Positions 34,011 through 42,898 of a DNA stretch of 64,000 bases are shown here, piece by piece; position 1 is the stretch's first letter; each line of letters starts with the position of its first letter. The stretch lies in the NCBI RefSeq assembly GCF_000019725.1, contig NC_010510.1, forward strand, positions 152,501 through 216,500. Direction: 5' to 3'. Made by a program: the position numbers and the translations under genes. The DNA is from Methylobacterium radiotolerans JCM 2831 (GTDB taxonomy: Bacteria > Pseudomonadota > Alphaproteobacteria > Rhizobiales > Beijerinckiaceae). A model generated the notes under the pieces. It was not told the origin of the DNA. It ran no database searches and was given only the letters and a program-made list of their open reading frames with translations.

Positions 34011-34037
34011 CCGCCCGGCCGTCTCCCGGCCGGGCGG
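34011..34037. terminator. Convergent terminator hairpin
   Basis: CCGCCCGGCCG (34011-34021), loop TCTCC, CGGCCGGGCGG (34027-34037): a perfect 11-bp stem between the MFS stop and the convergent SnoaL-like gene. Confidence 0.65.
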
Positions 34038-34042
34038 AGCGA

Positions 34043-34477
34043 TCAGTTCCAGGTGTGCAGGACCGTGCGCCAGGCGCCGTCGCGCTTCTCCAGCACGTTC
34101 ACCCAGTTGCCCTCGAACTTCTTCCGCGCGCCCCCGTCGCCGGGGCCGGTCATCTCCCAGCGTCCGGAGACGATGAGCAGGTTGTCCTTGGGCAGCGCCG
34201 AATTCACCGTCGTCTTGTGCTCGTCCCACCCCTTCGCCTTCAGCCCGGCGAAGAACTTCTGAATGCCGTCGCTGGTCTGCGGGGCGCCCTTCGTGACGAC
34301 GATCGCGTCGGGCGCGTAGAGCTTGGCCAGCGTGTCCATGTCGCCGCCGTTATACGCCGCGTCCCACCGGCTCGCGGCGCTCTGCGCGTCGGCCTGCACG
34401 GTATCCGACCGGCACAGGCTCGGCGTCATCAGGGCCACGGCGAGCACGGTCGCGTGCAGGACGTGAGGGCGCAGCAT
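34043..34477 (-). CDS. Secreted SnoaL/NTF2-like protein
   Basis: A 144-residue protein with signal peptide (MLRPHVLHATVLAVALMTPS, cleavage near CRS-DTV) and a cone-shaped NTF2-like domain: SRWDAAYNGGDMDTLAKLYA, PDAIVVTKG, KFEGNWVNVLEKRDGAWR. This family (DUF4440/SnoaL) includes steroid isomerase-like enzymes and ligand binders; the role here is unknown. ATG 34477 is preceded by GGAGGA; an upstream ATG (34489) lacks a ribosome site. It follows the lipocalin-like gene on the same strand, so the two may be one transcript. Confidence 0.78.
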   Translation of the reverse strand: MLRPHVLHATVLAVALMTPSLCRSDTVQADAQSAASRWDAAYNGGDMDTLAKLYAPDAIVVTKGAPQTSDGIQKFFAGLKAKGWDEHKTTVNSALPKDNLLIVSGRWEMTGPGDGGARKKFEGNWVNVLEKRDGAWRTVLHTWN

Positions 34478-34543
34478 GTCTTCCTCCATCGTGAAGTGTT
34501 CTGGTTGATGAGAGCGTGACGGCACGGGGTCTGCGGGCTTCGA

Positions 34544-35104
34544 CTAAGGGTATTTCTCCCAAATGAGAGTGATGATGCTCATCCTGCCGTCGAGGTTGAA
34601 CTTGAACGGCACCGTCCGGAGGATGAGCCGCCCGTTCTCCTGCGCGACGTGCCGGACCTGGGAGGTCCCGGTCCAGGCCTCGTTCCACGACGTGTCGATG
34701 TCGTGGATGATCCGGTCGCCCTCGAACCGGTAGGTCCCGGCATAGGCGAAGAAGGTCTTGTGGAGCTTGACCCGGTCCGCGTCGGACATCTTGTCGTTGG
34801 CGATCGGCCTCTCCCGGCCTTCGTAGGCGCAGACCACCATCATGCGCCCGTCGCGGCCGTAATGGATCCATCCGGTCGGCTTCGGGCCGCCGTAGGCGTC
34901 GATGGTCTCGTCCGTGTCCACGATCCGGCGCGTCGCCGTGACGAGGCGCCAGGTCCCGACGACCGCGTCCCCGTCCAGCGCCCGTCCGGCCGAGACGCCG
35001 AGCGCGCCCGAGGCCAGGACGGCGGCGCCCACGAGGGCGATCGTCGCCACGTGGCCGAGGCCCTCCCGGCGAGAACCGCGTGACCCTTGCTCGCCGATGC
35101 GCAT
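34544..35104 (-). CDS. Lipocalin-like domain protein with N-terminal membrane segment
   Basis: A 186-residue protein. One hydrophobic segment (ATIALVGAAVLASGALGVSA) precedes a lipocalin-like beta-barrel (VVGTWRLVTATRRIV, TGWIHYGRDGRMMVVCAYEG, YAGTYRFEGDRIIHDIDTSW, RLILRTVPFKFN). The family (Lipocalin_5) often accompanies polyketide or degradation genes, binding small hydrophobic compounds. ATG 35104 is favoured; an ATG 26 codons upstream is possible. It is the upstream partner of the SnoaL-like gene. Confidence 0.8.
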   Translation of the reverse strand: MRIGEQGSRGSRREGLGHVATIALVGAAVLASGALGVSAGRALDGDAVVGTWRLVTATRRIVDTDETIDAYGGPKPTGWIHYGRDGRMMVVCAYEGRERPIANDKMSDADRVKLHKTFFAYAGTYRFEGDRIIHDIDTSWNEAWTGTSQVRHVAQENGRLILRTVPFKFNLDGRMSIITLIWEKYP

Positions 35105-35515
35105 CGTTGCGACCCCCGAGACGGCATGGGGACTCAGAGCACGAACCGGAACGTACGCCACCGAACCGTCATAGAAGACCATAATCGAGGTGCGCGCAAG
35201 CCCAATGTGCTGAAATACCGAAATCCAAAACAGTCAAAGCGCTGCGATGATCGGAATGGCGGCGATAAGACCAGTATATTTCCGCACGAAGGACGTGTGC
35301 GCCCCGCCGGCCGAGACGATGGCGGGCGAGCGGGCGACGTTTCAGGGGGAGGGATCGGCCGCGCGCACGCGGAACATCCCTGATCCGCGCGACCGGATCC
35401 GCCGCTCGACCTGCGCGACGCGTGCGAAGATCTGCGCGTCCGGGACGATTGACCGCTGATCGGAGGGGCACCGCGCGACTTTTGAGGACGGCGCGCACGG
35501 GCTACGCTCCCGGCC
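35105..35515. other. Divergent intergenic region, relatively AT-rich
   Basis: 411 bases between the lipocalin-like gene and the S9 peptidase. The segment about 35205-35285 is noticeably poorer in GC than its surroundings and should hold the leftward promoter (a TTGACT is readable on the minus strand near 35235, but without a good -10). No gene seen. Confidence 0.45.
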
Positions 35516-37606
35516 ATGTCCGCGGCAACCGACCCCCACCCCGATCCCAGGCCGACGCTCGCCCGACCCGACGACGATCCCTACCTCTGGCTGGAGGCGG
35601 TCGACGGGCCCGACGCGCTGGCCTGGGTCGAGGCGCGCAACGCGGAGACGCTCGCCCGCTACGGCGATGCCGTCTTCCTCCGCGACCGCGACATCGCCCG
35701 CGACCTCCTCGACCGGCCGGGCCGGATCCCGTTCGTCCAGCGCTTCGGCGCCTGGCTCTACAATTTCTGGACGGACGGCGCGCATCCGCGCGGCCTGTGG
35801 CGGCGCGTCGACGAGGCCGGCTACCGCGCCGCGGTCCCGGACTGGGAGATCCTGCTCGACCTCGACAGCCTCGCGGCGACCGAGGGCGAGGACTGGGTCT
35901 GGGCCGGGGCGGCGATCCTCAAGGGCGATCTCGACCGCGCCCTGGTGCGCCTCAGCCGCGGCGGCAAGGACGCGGCCGTGATCCGCGAGTTCGATCTCGA
36001 CACCCGCACCTTCATGGCCGACGGCTTCGTCCTGCCCGAGGGCAAGGGCGGCGCCACGTGGCTCGATCGCGACACCGTGCTCCTGTCGAGCGCCCTCGGG
36101 CCGGGCATGGCCACGCGGTCCGGATACGCGCGCACCGTCCGGCTCTGGCCGCGCGGCACGGATCCGCGCGACGCGCCGGTCCTGTTCGAGACCGCCGAGA
36201 CCAGCATGGATGTCTGGGGCGCGTCCGACCGGCAGACCGGGACGGAGCGGATCACCGTCGTCGAGCGGCTCGGCTTCTTCGACGCGGCGATCCATATCGG
36301 CGACCGCACCGGCGTGCACGTGCGCCTCGACCTGCCCACGCATGCCGGGGTCCAGCTGCACCGGAACCACCTGTCCGTGCGGCCGCGGCGGCCCTGGACG
36401 GTGGACGGCGTCGCGCATGACACCGACACGGTGCTGGCGATCGCGCTGCCCGATCTTCTGGCGGGCCGCCGCGCGTTCACGGTCCTGTGGCGGCCGGACG
36501 AGCGGCGCGCCCTCCAGGGCGTGTTCTGGTCGGCCGGGCGGCTGATCGTGGACGTGCTCGAGGACCTACGTCCCACCTACCGCGTCTTCGAGCCGGGGCC
36601 GGGGGGATGGACCGAGCGGGCCGTCGCCGGGCTGCCCGCGCTGGGCTCCGTCCATCTCTGGCCCCTCGACGGCGATCCGGAGCGGGCGGATGGAGCCCTG
36701 CTCGCGCTGGCCCACGATCCGGTGACGCCGCCGGCGCTGCTCGCCTTCCCGCCCGCGCTCGACGCCCCGGCCGTGCTGCGTCAGGCGCCCCCGGCCTTCG
36801 AGGCGCGCGGCATCCGGGTGACGCGCCACGAGGCCCGGTCGGCGGACGGGACGCGCGTGCCCTACGTCCAGGTCGGGCCGGAGGCCGAGACCGGTGTGGC
36901 CCCCGTCTACCTGACGGCCTATGGCGGGTTCGGCCTCTCGCGCCTGCCGGATTACCAGCCTGTGCTGGGCAAGCTCTGGCTGGAGCGCGGCGGCACCTGC
37001 GTGACCGCCAACATCCGCGGCGGCGGCGAGTTCGGCACCCGCTGGCACGACGCGGGCCGGCGCGAGGGCAAGGCGCGGGCGCACGACGACTTCGCCGCGG
37101 TGGCCGCCGACCTCGTCGCCCGCGGCGTGACGCGGCCGAGGCGGATCGCGGCCGAGGGCGGCTCGAACGGGGGCCTGCTGATCGCCAACATGCTCACCCG
37201 CTACCCGGAGCGGTTCGGGGCGCTGGCCTGCACGATCCCGCTCATCGACATGCGCCGCTACACGAAGCTCCTCGCCGGCGCGAGCTGGATCGGGGAATAC
37301 GGCGATCCGGACGATCCGCAGGACTGGGCGTTCCTGTCCGGCATCTCCGCCTACCACGCCGCCGAAGCGGGGCGGCCCTACCCGCCGATCCTTCTGGCCA
37401 CGAGCCGCGGCGACGACCGGGTTCATCCCGGCCACGCGCGGAAGATGGCGCAGAAGCTCCGCGTCCTCGGCTGCGACGTCGCCTTCTACGAGCCCGCAAC
37501 GGGCGGGCACGGCGCCGGCAAGGACAGCGAGCAGACGGCGGCGTTCAGGGCGCTGGGGCTCACCTTCCTGCGCCGCGCCATCGGATGGGAGGACCCGGTC
37601 GCGTGA
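35516..37606 (+). CDS. S9-family prolyl oligopeptidase
   Basis: A 696-residue serine peptidase with an N-terminal seven-bladed propeller (about 70-410) and a C-terminal alpha/beta-hydrolase domain. Motifs are LTAYGGFGLSRLPDY, RGGGEFGTRWHDAGRREGK, the nucleophile elbow AAEGGSNGGLLIANM (Ser at about 550), the acid in TSRGDDRVHPGHARK and the His in TGGHGAGKDSEQ. The catalytic triad is intact. No signal peptide, so it is cytoplasmic, degrading small peptides. It is a single-gene unit. Confidence 0.93.
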   Translation: MSAATDPHPDPRPTLARPDDDPYLWLEAVDGPDALAWVEARNAETLARYGDAVFLRDRDIARDLLDRPGRIPFVQRFGAWLYNFWTDGAHPRGLWRRVDEAGYRAAVPDWEILLDLDSLAATEGEDWVWAGAAILKGDLDRALVRLSRGGKDAAVIREFDLDTRTFMADGFVLPEGKGGATWLDRDTVLLSSALGPGMATRSGYARTVRLWPRGTDPRDAPVLFETAETSMDVWGASDRQTGTERITVVERLGFFDAAIHIGDRTGVHVRLDLPTHAGVQLHRNHLSVRPRRPWTVDGVAHDTDTVLAIALPDLLAGRRAFTVLWRPDERRALQGVFWSAGRLIVDVLEDLRPTYRVFEPGPGGWTERAVAGLPALGSVHLWPLDGDPERADGALLALAHDPVTPPALLAFPPALDAPAVLRQAPPAFEARGIRVTRHEARSADGTRVPYVQVGPEAETGVAPVYLTAYGGFGLSRLPDYQPVLGKLWLERGGTCVTANIRGGGEFGTRWHDAGRREGKARAHDDFAAVAADLVARGVTRPRRIAAEGGSNGGLLIANMLTRYPERFGALACTIPLIDMRRYTKLLAGASWIGEYGDPDDPQDWAFLSGISAYHAAEAGRPYPPILLATSRGDDRVHPGHARKMAQKLRVLGCDVAFYEPATGGHGAGKDSEQTAAFRALGLTFLRRAIGWEDPVA

Positions 37607-37659
37607 GCGCGGCCTCGGCCTGTGCTCGGGCGGACCTGAGGACCAGCGCGTTGCGCGGT

Positions 37660-37776
37660 TCAGAAGCCCATCAGCACCCCGGCCGAGCCGCTCACCGTCA
37701 TCGCGAGGCCAGTCAGGAAGGCGCCGATCATCGCGTAGGAGAAGCCCTTCAGAACCATGTCGTGCACGCCTCTCAT
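37660..37776 (-). CDS. Very small membrane protein
   Basis: 38 residues, MRGVHDMVLKGFSYAMIGAF then LTGLAMTVSGSAGVLMGF: one hydrophobic helix. ATG 37758 (32 residues) is an alternative start. It belongs to a run of very short hydrophobic ORFs on this strand. Existence is plausible but unproven. Confidence 0.4.
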   Translation of the reverse strand: MRGVHDMVLKGFSYAMIGAFLTGLAMTVSGSAGVLMGF

Positions 37777-37933
37777 CGGGCAGCGGGTCTCGGGTAAGAC
37801 CCGGGACCACCACCTGCAACGAGAGGCCGGATCGGCCGGGCGGGTGCGGCGCGAAGAGTCCCGCTGCACGGCGGAACCGGGCGCGGGTTCAGGCTGCCCC
37901 GGTGAGCGAGACAGCCGCCGGGCCGGCGTCGGT

Positions 37934-38038
37934 CTAGGCGAAATGCGCCGGCAGGCTGAGGGCCTGCGCGTAGGTCACGAGGGCGATGGCGCCGGCGATC
38001 AGGGTCGCGGCCAGGGTGATCCGGTTCGTCCAGGTCAT
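37934..38038 (-). CDS. 34-residue membrane peptide
   Basis: Reads MTWTNRITLAATLIAGAIAL, VTYAQALSLPAHFA, stop TAG. One transmembrane helix. GGAG lies six bases before the ATG. Codon use is strongly GC3-biased like the long genes nearby. No family recognised. Confidence 0.5.
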   Translation of the reverse strand: MTWTNRITLAATLIAGAIALVTYAQALSLPAHFA

Positions 38039-38244
38039 CGTCGTCTCCATCGGGTTCGCGACCGTGCTCGCGGTGTGATCCCGATGTACGCCCGAGCTTT
38101 CAGGCCCGGCGTGTCCGGGAACACCTGCGGAGCCGCTGTTCGCGCACGGATCTCGGGCTGCGCACCGGCCGGAGGCGGGCAGGACGGCCGCCTCCCGGCT
38201 CGGAGGACCCCGCAGAGCGGGACCGGACCCGGACCTGGCCCGAT

Positions 38245-38478
38245 CTATCCGGCCTCGGCGCGCTGATCCGCGTTGGAGGCGACCGTGAAGCCCTCGCGGT
38301 CGAAGACGGTGTAGAGGACGCCGGCCGGATCGAGGCCCAGTCCCGCGATATGCGTGATCGCCGCCTCCTTGGCCTCGGCCAGCGTGCTGAACGGATCCGG
38401 CAGCTGGTACATCCGCGACGCCTGCTCGGCGCCGTCGATCTGAACCGGCGGCGTTGTGATCTCGACCGTGTAGGGCAC
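38245..38478 (-). CDS. Small hypothetical protein
   Basis: About 77 residues from GTG 38478: VPYTVEITTPPVQIDGAEQA, SRMYQLPDPFSTLAEAKEAA, ITHIAGLGLDPAGVLYTVFD. An alternating strand-helix pattern suggests a small alpha/beta fold. The frame continues upstream but that part overlaps the 27-residue peptide gene and has no good start. No family recognised. Confidence 0.5.
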   Translation of the reverse strand: MPYTVEITTPPVQIDGAEQASRMYQLPDPFSTLAEAKEAAITHIAGLGLDPAGVLYTVFDREGFTVASNADQRAEAG

Positions 38479-38497
38479 GACGTCCGCCTGCCGGTGC

Positions 38498-38581
38498 CTA
38501 GTGGAACACGCCGAGGAAATACAACAACAGAATGATCGGCAGCGGGATTCCCAGCAGCCACAGCAATCCACCGCGCAGCAT
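38498..38581 (-). CDS. 27-residue membrane peptide
   Basis: Reads MLRGGLLWLLGIPLPIILLL, YFLGVFH, stop TAG. AGGAGG lies six bases before the ATG, an excellent ribosome site. Similar tiny proteins with LLGIPxPIIxLL are, to my memory, widespread in Rhizobiales. It is probably a single-span membrane peptide. It ends 20 bases before the 77-residue protein starts, so they may be co-transcribed. Confidence 0.7.
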   Translation of the reverse strand: MLRGGLLWLLGIPLPIILLLYFLGVFH

Positions 38582-38846
38582 TCGCGCCTCCTCTATGTCG
38601 ACAATCGCACCGAAATATCGGCTGGTTCGAGGATGGAACGCACGAACAATGCGAAGGGATGCACATGACTGGCGCGAATGCTCGAAGCGCGCCTTCGATA
38701 GAGCTGCGCGAGACCTTTGGGCATCTCGCCCCGCACGGGCGCGCGATGTGGTCGCCGGAAGCCCGCGATCGGTCGCGGGCTCGCGGCAGCGCCGCTCGCC
38801 ACACGCTCGGGGACCGGCGCGCCTGGCCGACCGCGGGTGGGACGGC

Positions 38847-39194
38847 TCAGCGATGCGGCGCGGCGATCCAGTCCTTCAGGGGATCCACCACGTAGGCCAT
38901 CCAGGTCCGCGCCCAGGCCAGGGCCGGGCGGTTCGCGTCGATCGGCCGAGCGGCCATCAGGGCGGCCACGTAGGCGTCCTCCTGCGGTTCGCACATGTCC
39001 AGGGCACCCCGCTCCCGTCCGGGCTTGCTCCTGTGTGCGGGCTGCCGGTCGAAGGCCTCGCGGACGCAGCCGTGCCAAGCGCGCTCCAGGCCCGGCAGGT
39101 CGCCCGGCCCCGCTTCCAGCGCCGCGGCGGGCCGGGCACCGGCGAGGGCTGCGAGGAGCGCGAGGCCCGCCGCGAAGGGCGACCGCCTACTCAT
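38847..39194 (-). CDS. Secreted hypothetical protein
   Basis: A 115-residue protein with signal peptide (SPFAAGLALLAALAGARPAA, cleavage near ALA-EAG). The mature part holds two cysteines (WHGCVREAF and LDMCEPQED) and a C-terminal TWMAYVVDPLKDWIAAP. It resembles small secreted lysozyme-inhibitor-like proteins in size and cysteine pattern, but I assign no family. It overlaps the end of the upstream 55-residue gene by eight bases. Confidence 0.65.
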   Translation of the reverse strand: MSRRSPFAAGLALLAALAGARPAAALEAGPGDLPGLERAWHGCVREAFDRQPAHRSKPGRERGALDMCEPQEDAYVAALMAARPIDANRPALAWARTWMAYVVDPLKDWIAAPHR

Positions 39195-39354
39195 CGGACG
39201 CGCGATCCGCCTGCGGGGCCGCGTCGGCCAGGGTCATCGCGCGCGTGGCCGTGCGCAGCTCATGGCGGGCCACGCCGTCCGCGAGCGCGACGAGGGCGAC
39301 GAGCACGAGCCCCAGCAGGAGGACGCGGCGGATGGTCAGGGCGGAGATGAGCAT
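39187..39354 (-). CDS. 55-residue single-span membrane protein
   Basis: MLISALTIRRVLLLGLVLVA, LVALADGVARHELRT: one strong membrane helix with a charged C-terminal tail. Its stop overlaps the start of the secreted 115-residue gene, so they form a coupled pair. Function unknown. Confidence 0.6.
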   Translation of the reverse strand: MLISALTIRRVLLLGLVLVALVALADGVARHELRTATRAMTLADAAPQADRASDE

Positions 39355-39424
39355 CGAGGGCGCCTCGTGGAGACGTCCGCACCGTAGCGGAGCCGCCACG
39401 CGCTGACTGCCGCTCCGGTGCCAC

Positions 39425-39636
39425 ATGAGTACGGAAAGCGAACGCCCGGCCGACACGCCCGCAGGCGTGCCGCGAGGGCTCGACGGGTGCGCGCGCTCCA
39501 CGGCGCGGCGGCAGACCTCGACCCGCCCGCGCCGGACGGCGACGCGATCTCGCTGCGGGCGTGTCCGGCCGACATGCACGCGCGATTAGTGTTGACGGCC
39601 GTCAATGCTATGCTCGATGGCGCGTGTACGGTATGA
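39425..39636 (+). pseudogene. Possible frameshifted small gene
   Basis: From ATG 39425 the frame reads MSTESERPADTPAGVPRGLD with good third-position GC. The neighbouring frame then reads ADLDPPAPDGDAISLRACPA and HARLVLTAVNAMLDGACTV to the TGA at 39634. The two halves together look like one acidic protein of about 70 residues broken by a single-base frameshift near 39490-39515. A sequencing error would look the same. Confidence 0.25.
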
Positions 39637-39678
39637 ATCGACGCCATGAGCGCGCCTGGACGCGAAAGGCCGATTGCC

Positions 39679-39969
39679 ATGACACGCTTGACCGTCGCCG
39701 CTCTGGTATTCGCTCTGACGAGCCCCGTCATCGTCGCGCAGGCCCAGCAGGACATCCCGATCCAGCGGGATCTCAAGCGCGTGGATCGCCTCGATCAACG
39801 GCTCGGGCGCGAGGATACCGAGCTGAAGGTCGATCCCAACGTGACGCCGGACAATCCGGACGGCGTCGTCGGTTTCGACGGACCCCCGTTCAACTACGGG
39901 GATCCCGGGGTGATGGGTGACGGCCCCCTGCCGCCGGGATCGCCCGCCGACGACGACGACTGGTACTGA
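39679..39969 (+). CDS. Small secreted acidic protein
   Basis: A 96-residue protein with signal peptide (MTRLTVAALVFALTSPVIVA, then QAQQD). The mature protein is disordered and Asp/Pro/Gly-rich, with DLKRVDRLDQRLGREDTELK and a tail GSPADDDDWY. No family recognised. It is convergent with the manganese catalase gene. Confidence 0.65.
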   Translation: MTRLTVAALVFALTSPVIVAQAQQDIPIQRDLKRVDRLDQRLGREDTELKVDPNVTPDNPDGVVGFDGPPFNYGDPGVMGDGPLPPGSPADDDDWY

Positions 39970-39982
39970 CCGAGGACGGCGT

Positions 39983-40008
39983 GCCCCACGGCCCTGAGAC
40001 CGCGGGGC
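39983..40008. terminator. Convergent terminator hairpin
   Basis: GCCCC a CGG (39983-39991), 8-base loop, CCG c GGGGC (40000-40008): an 8-bp stem with one mismatched pair, between two convergent genes. Confidence 0.5.
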
Positions 40009-40020
40009 TCCGCGCGCGGC

Positions 40021-40935
40021 TCAGCGCCCTTTCTTGTAGAGCTTGCTCGCGATCTCGAAGATCTCCTCGGGGGCGTAGTTGGGCGCGAACGCCCCGTAAT
40101 TGCCGTCGAGTTCCGGGATCTTGCCGCCCTCCGGCAGGCCGTCGACGACCTCGAGGTTGCCGGGCGGATCGCCCGGCAGCGCGACCTCGTCGTTCGACCA
40201 GACGCCGGCCGCTTCCTTGTAGTCGTCCGGGCTGAAGCGGTAGAGGCGCCGGTGCGAGCCCTCCTGCAAATACTTCTGGCATTCCGGAATCTTGTCGAGA
40301 ACGATGTTCGGGGTCGGCAGCATCTTCTCGATCTCGACGCCCGTCAGCTTCTTGAGCGCCAGCGCGTAGGCGTGCGCGTGCACGGAACCGCGCACGAGCA
40401 GGTAGCCGCAGACCTCCCGGCCGGTCGGATCCTTGAGGGTCTCGTAGACGCGCAGCTTGTGCAGGCGCGCGCCGCATTCCAGGTGGAAATTGTGCAGCAG
40501 GTCGATGATGATGTTGCCCGTCGTCGTGACCATGTCGACGTTCCAGGACTGCGCGTTGGAATTGACCGGCGTCGCGCCGCCGCCGTTGCTCAGGAAGCTG
40601 CCGGCGAGCCGGATGTCCTGCATGTCGTGGAACGGGGCCTTCGAGACGTCGACCTCCTCGGTGTCGTCGCCGGGGCCGTTGTTGAGCATCGCGATGCCGG
40701 TCGAGACCAGCTCCACGTGCCCGAGCTCCTCGGCGAAGATGCTCGACACGAGGCTGTAGAAGGGGCGCAGCTTCGACTTGTTGCGGAAGTTGAAGCTCTG
40801 GAACATGTAGTTCCCGAGGGTCGACATCTCCCCGTACTTGCCGCCGAGCAGCTCCTGCAGCGCGGCCGCCGCGTTGGGATCGGGCTTCTTCGGCTGTGGC
40901 AGTTCGGCCTGAAGGCGGTCGAGCTTCATGAACAT
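40021..40935 (-). CDS. Manganese catalase
   Basis: A 304-residue dimanganese catalase that disproportionates hydrogen peroxide without haem. The four-helix bundle carries the metal ligands in SSIFAEELGHVELVS (Glu-x-x-His) and LLHNFHLECGARLHKLR. Also typical are GEMSTLGNYMFQSFNF, the Asn/Gly-rich segment around GPGDDTEE and VRGSVHAHAYALALKKLTG. ATG 40935 has GGAG eight bases ahead; ATG 40929 is two codons in. Length is normal. It may serve the stress response that the EcfG-like factor suggests; no EcfG promoter was confirmed. Confidence 0.95.
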   Translation of the reverse strand: MFMKLDRLQAELPQPKKPDPNAAAALQELLGGKYGEMSTLGNYMFQSFNFRNKSKLRPFYSLVSSIFAEELGHVELVSTGIAMLNNGPGDDTEEVDVSKAPFHDMQDIRLAGSFLSNGGGATPVNSNAQSWNVDMVTTTGNIIIDLLHNFHLECGARLHKLRVYETLKDPTGREVCGYLLVRGSVHAHAYALALKKLTGVEIEKMLPTPNIVLDKIPECQKYLQEGSHRRLYRFSPDDYKEAAGVWSNDEVALPGDPPGNLEVVDGLPEGGKIPELDGNYGAFAPNYAPEEIFEIASKLYKKGR

Positions 40936-41195
40936 GCGAGCAGCTCCGTTCGCGCGGGGTGCGCATGACGGCATCTTCCCGCACGGACGATTGTTCCTGC
41001 GGCCGCGTCGCGACAGCGCGCGTCGGGCTCACCGCGCGGCCGTGACGGCGCGGGCCGCGGGCGGTGTGCCGGCGGTCGGCGCAATCCTGCTGTGGACAGC
41101 GGCTCCGGCACGGCCGGCCGGCCGCCATCCTTTCCGGGGCGGTAACCATGCCGGTCCTACCAGCCGCGACCCCGGACGGTGAGGCAGGTGGACGA

Positions 41196-41405
41196 ATGGG
41201 CGACGACGTGGCTGCGATCCTGTTGACCCTCGTGACCGAGAATTCCGAGTTGCGCGAGCAGCTCGCCAGCGCGCAGGACATGCTGATGGAGACGGCCATC
41301 GATGCGGGACAGCTCCATGCCCGGATCCAGGGGCTGGAGGCCGAGCGCGACGCGTGGCGGGCCGAGGCCGGGCACCGGGAGGGCCGCGCCGCCCTGATGG
41401 CCTGA
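41196..41405 (+). CDS. Small coiled-coil protein
   Basis: A 69-residue protein, MGDDVAAILLTLVTENSELR, EQLASAQDMLMETAIDAGQL, HARIQGLEAERDAWRAEAG: almost entirely a predicted coiled coil. AGGTGG precedes ATG 41196; ATG 41148 would add 16 residues of weaker character. No family recognised; a small oligomeric scaffold or regulator is possible. Confidence 0.55.
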   Translation: MGDDVAAILLTLVTENSELREQLASAQDMLMETAIDAGQLHARIQGLEAERDAWRAEAGHREGRAALMA

Positions 41406-41593
41406 CGGTTCGGCCGCGCGCCGATCGCGCGCCCGACGCAGGACCGGACGCCCGCGGGTCGGCGAGCGAGGCAGGCCGGCGCGCGTCGCGGCTTCGAGCC
41501 TGCCCGTCCCCGCGCGTCCCGGCGGTTCGCGGTCGGATCGGGGATCGGGTACGTTCAGAGGCCGTCGAACGATCGACTCGGGAGCGCGCGGCG

Positions 41594-42766
41594 ATGGTCA
41601 CGAACGTCCTGCCCCCGCTCGATCCGGCCGCGCTCCCGGCCGGCATCCGCGCCCGCTTCGTCGAGGGCGTCAACGGCCTGCGCATGCACGTGCTGGAGGC
41701 GGGCGAGGCCGGCCCCGACCGCCCCCTCATCCTGCTGGTGCACGGCTTCCCCGAGATCGCCTATTCCTGGCGGAAGGTCATGCCGGCCCTGGCCGCGGCG
41801 GGCTACCACGTCGTCGCCCCCGACCTCCGGGGCTACGGCCGCACCGCGGACGCGCCGGTCGCCTTCGCGGACGACCTCGCGCCCTACCGCCTGCACAACC
41901 ATCTCCTCGACCTGCTGTGCCTGATGAGCGCCCTGACGCGCGACAGGGTCGCGGCGCTCGTCGGACACGATTACGGGTCCTGGGTCTGCGGCTACTGCGC
42001 CCTGGCGCGGCCCGATCTCTTCGGCACGGTCGCCCTCATGAGCGCGCCCTTCGCGGGGGCGCCGGGGCTCGACGCCCTGGCCCGGGGCCTCCGGACGCCG
42101 GCCGACGACCCGATCCACGCGGCGCTGGCCGCCCTGCCGCGCCCGCGCACGCACTATCACCGCTACTACGCGTCCCGACGCGCCGCCGCCGACATGGAGC
42201 GCAGCCCCCAGGGCCTCGCCGCCTTCCTGCGCGCCTATTTCCACCACAAGAGCGCCGACTGGCCGGACAACCGACCCCGCGCGCTCGCCGGCTGGACGGC
42301 CGAGACCCTCGCCGAGATGCCGACCTACTACGTGATGGATCAGGGCCGGACGATGCCCGCGACGGTGGCGCCGGAGATGCCGCCGCGGGACGGCGCGGAC
42401 TGCGCCTGGCTGACGGACGCGGAGCTCGCCGTCTACGCCGCCGAGTACGCGCGGTCCGGCTTCCAGGGCGCGCTCCAGGGCTACCGGTGCCGCATGGATG
42501 GCAGCATCGACCGCGACCTCGCGCGCTTCGCCGGCCGGCGGATCGAGGTTCCCCTCCTGTTCGTGTCCGGAGCGCGCGACTGGGGGCCGTTCCAGGTGCC
42601 GGGCGCGCTGGGGCGCATGGAGGAGGCCGCCGGCGCGGGCCTGCTCGGCTGCCACTTCGTGGCGGGGGCGGGGCACTGGGTGCAGCAGGAGCGGCCCCAA
42701 GCCGTCGTCGACCTCCTGCTCGACGCGCTCGCACGCGGCGGGGCCGGGCACCGCACCGGCGCGTAG
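41594..42766 (+). CDS. Epoxide hydrolase/dehalogenase-like alpha/beta hydrolase
   Basis: A 390-residue alpha/beta hydrolase. ILLVHGFPEIAYSWRKVMPA is the oxyanion region and VVAPDLRGYGRTADAPV follows. The elbow is GHDYGSWVC, with Asp126 as nucleophile as in epoxide hydrolases and haloalkane dehalogenases, which form an alkyl-enzyme ester. A large cap domain contains tyrosines (THYHRYYASRR, EMPTYYVMDQ) that could activate an epoxide. The His is in GAGHWVQQERP. It is longer than usual because of the cap. Upstream of an MFS carrier in the same direction. Confidence 0.88.
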   Translation: MVTNVLPPLDPAALPAGIRARFVEGVNGLRMHVLEAGEAGPDRPLILLVHGFPEIAYSWRKVMPALAAAGYHVVAPDLRGYGRTADAPVAFADDLAPYRLHNHLLDLLCLMSALTRDRVAALVGHDYGSWVCGYCALARPDLFGTVALMSAPFAGAPGLDALARGLRTPADDPIHAALAALPRPRTHYHRYYASRRAAADMERSPQGLAAFLRAYFHHKSADWPDNRPRALAGWTAETLAEMPTYYVMDQGRTMPATVAPEMPPRDGADCAWLTDAELAVYAAEYARSGFQGALQGYRCRMDGSIDRDLARFAGRRIEVPLLFVSGARDWGPFQVPGALGRMEEAAGAGLLGCHFVAGAGHWVQQERPQAVVDLLLDALARGGAGHRTGA

Positions 42767-42898
42767 GCGCCCGCCGCCGCACCGCGTCCTCGGCTATCGG
42801 GGCGCCCGCCGCCCGGCTATGTCTCCCGCGAACCGGCCGGAGAACCGGTCGGACCGGGCGCACGGCGTCCGTTCCGGATCCTCGAGGGAGGCCGACCG

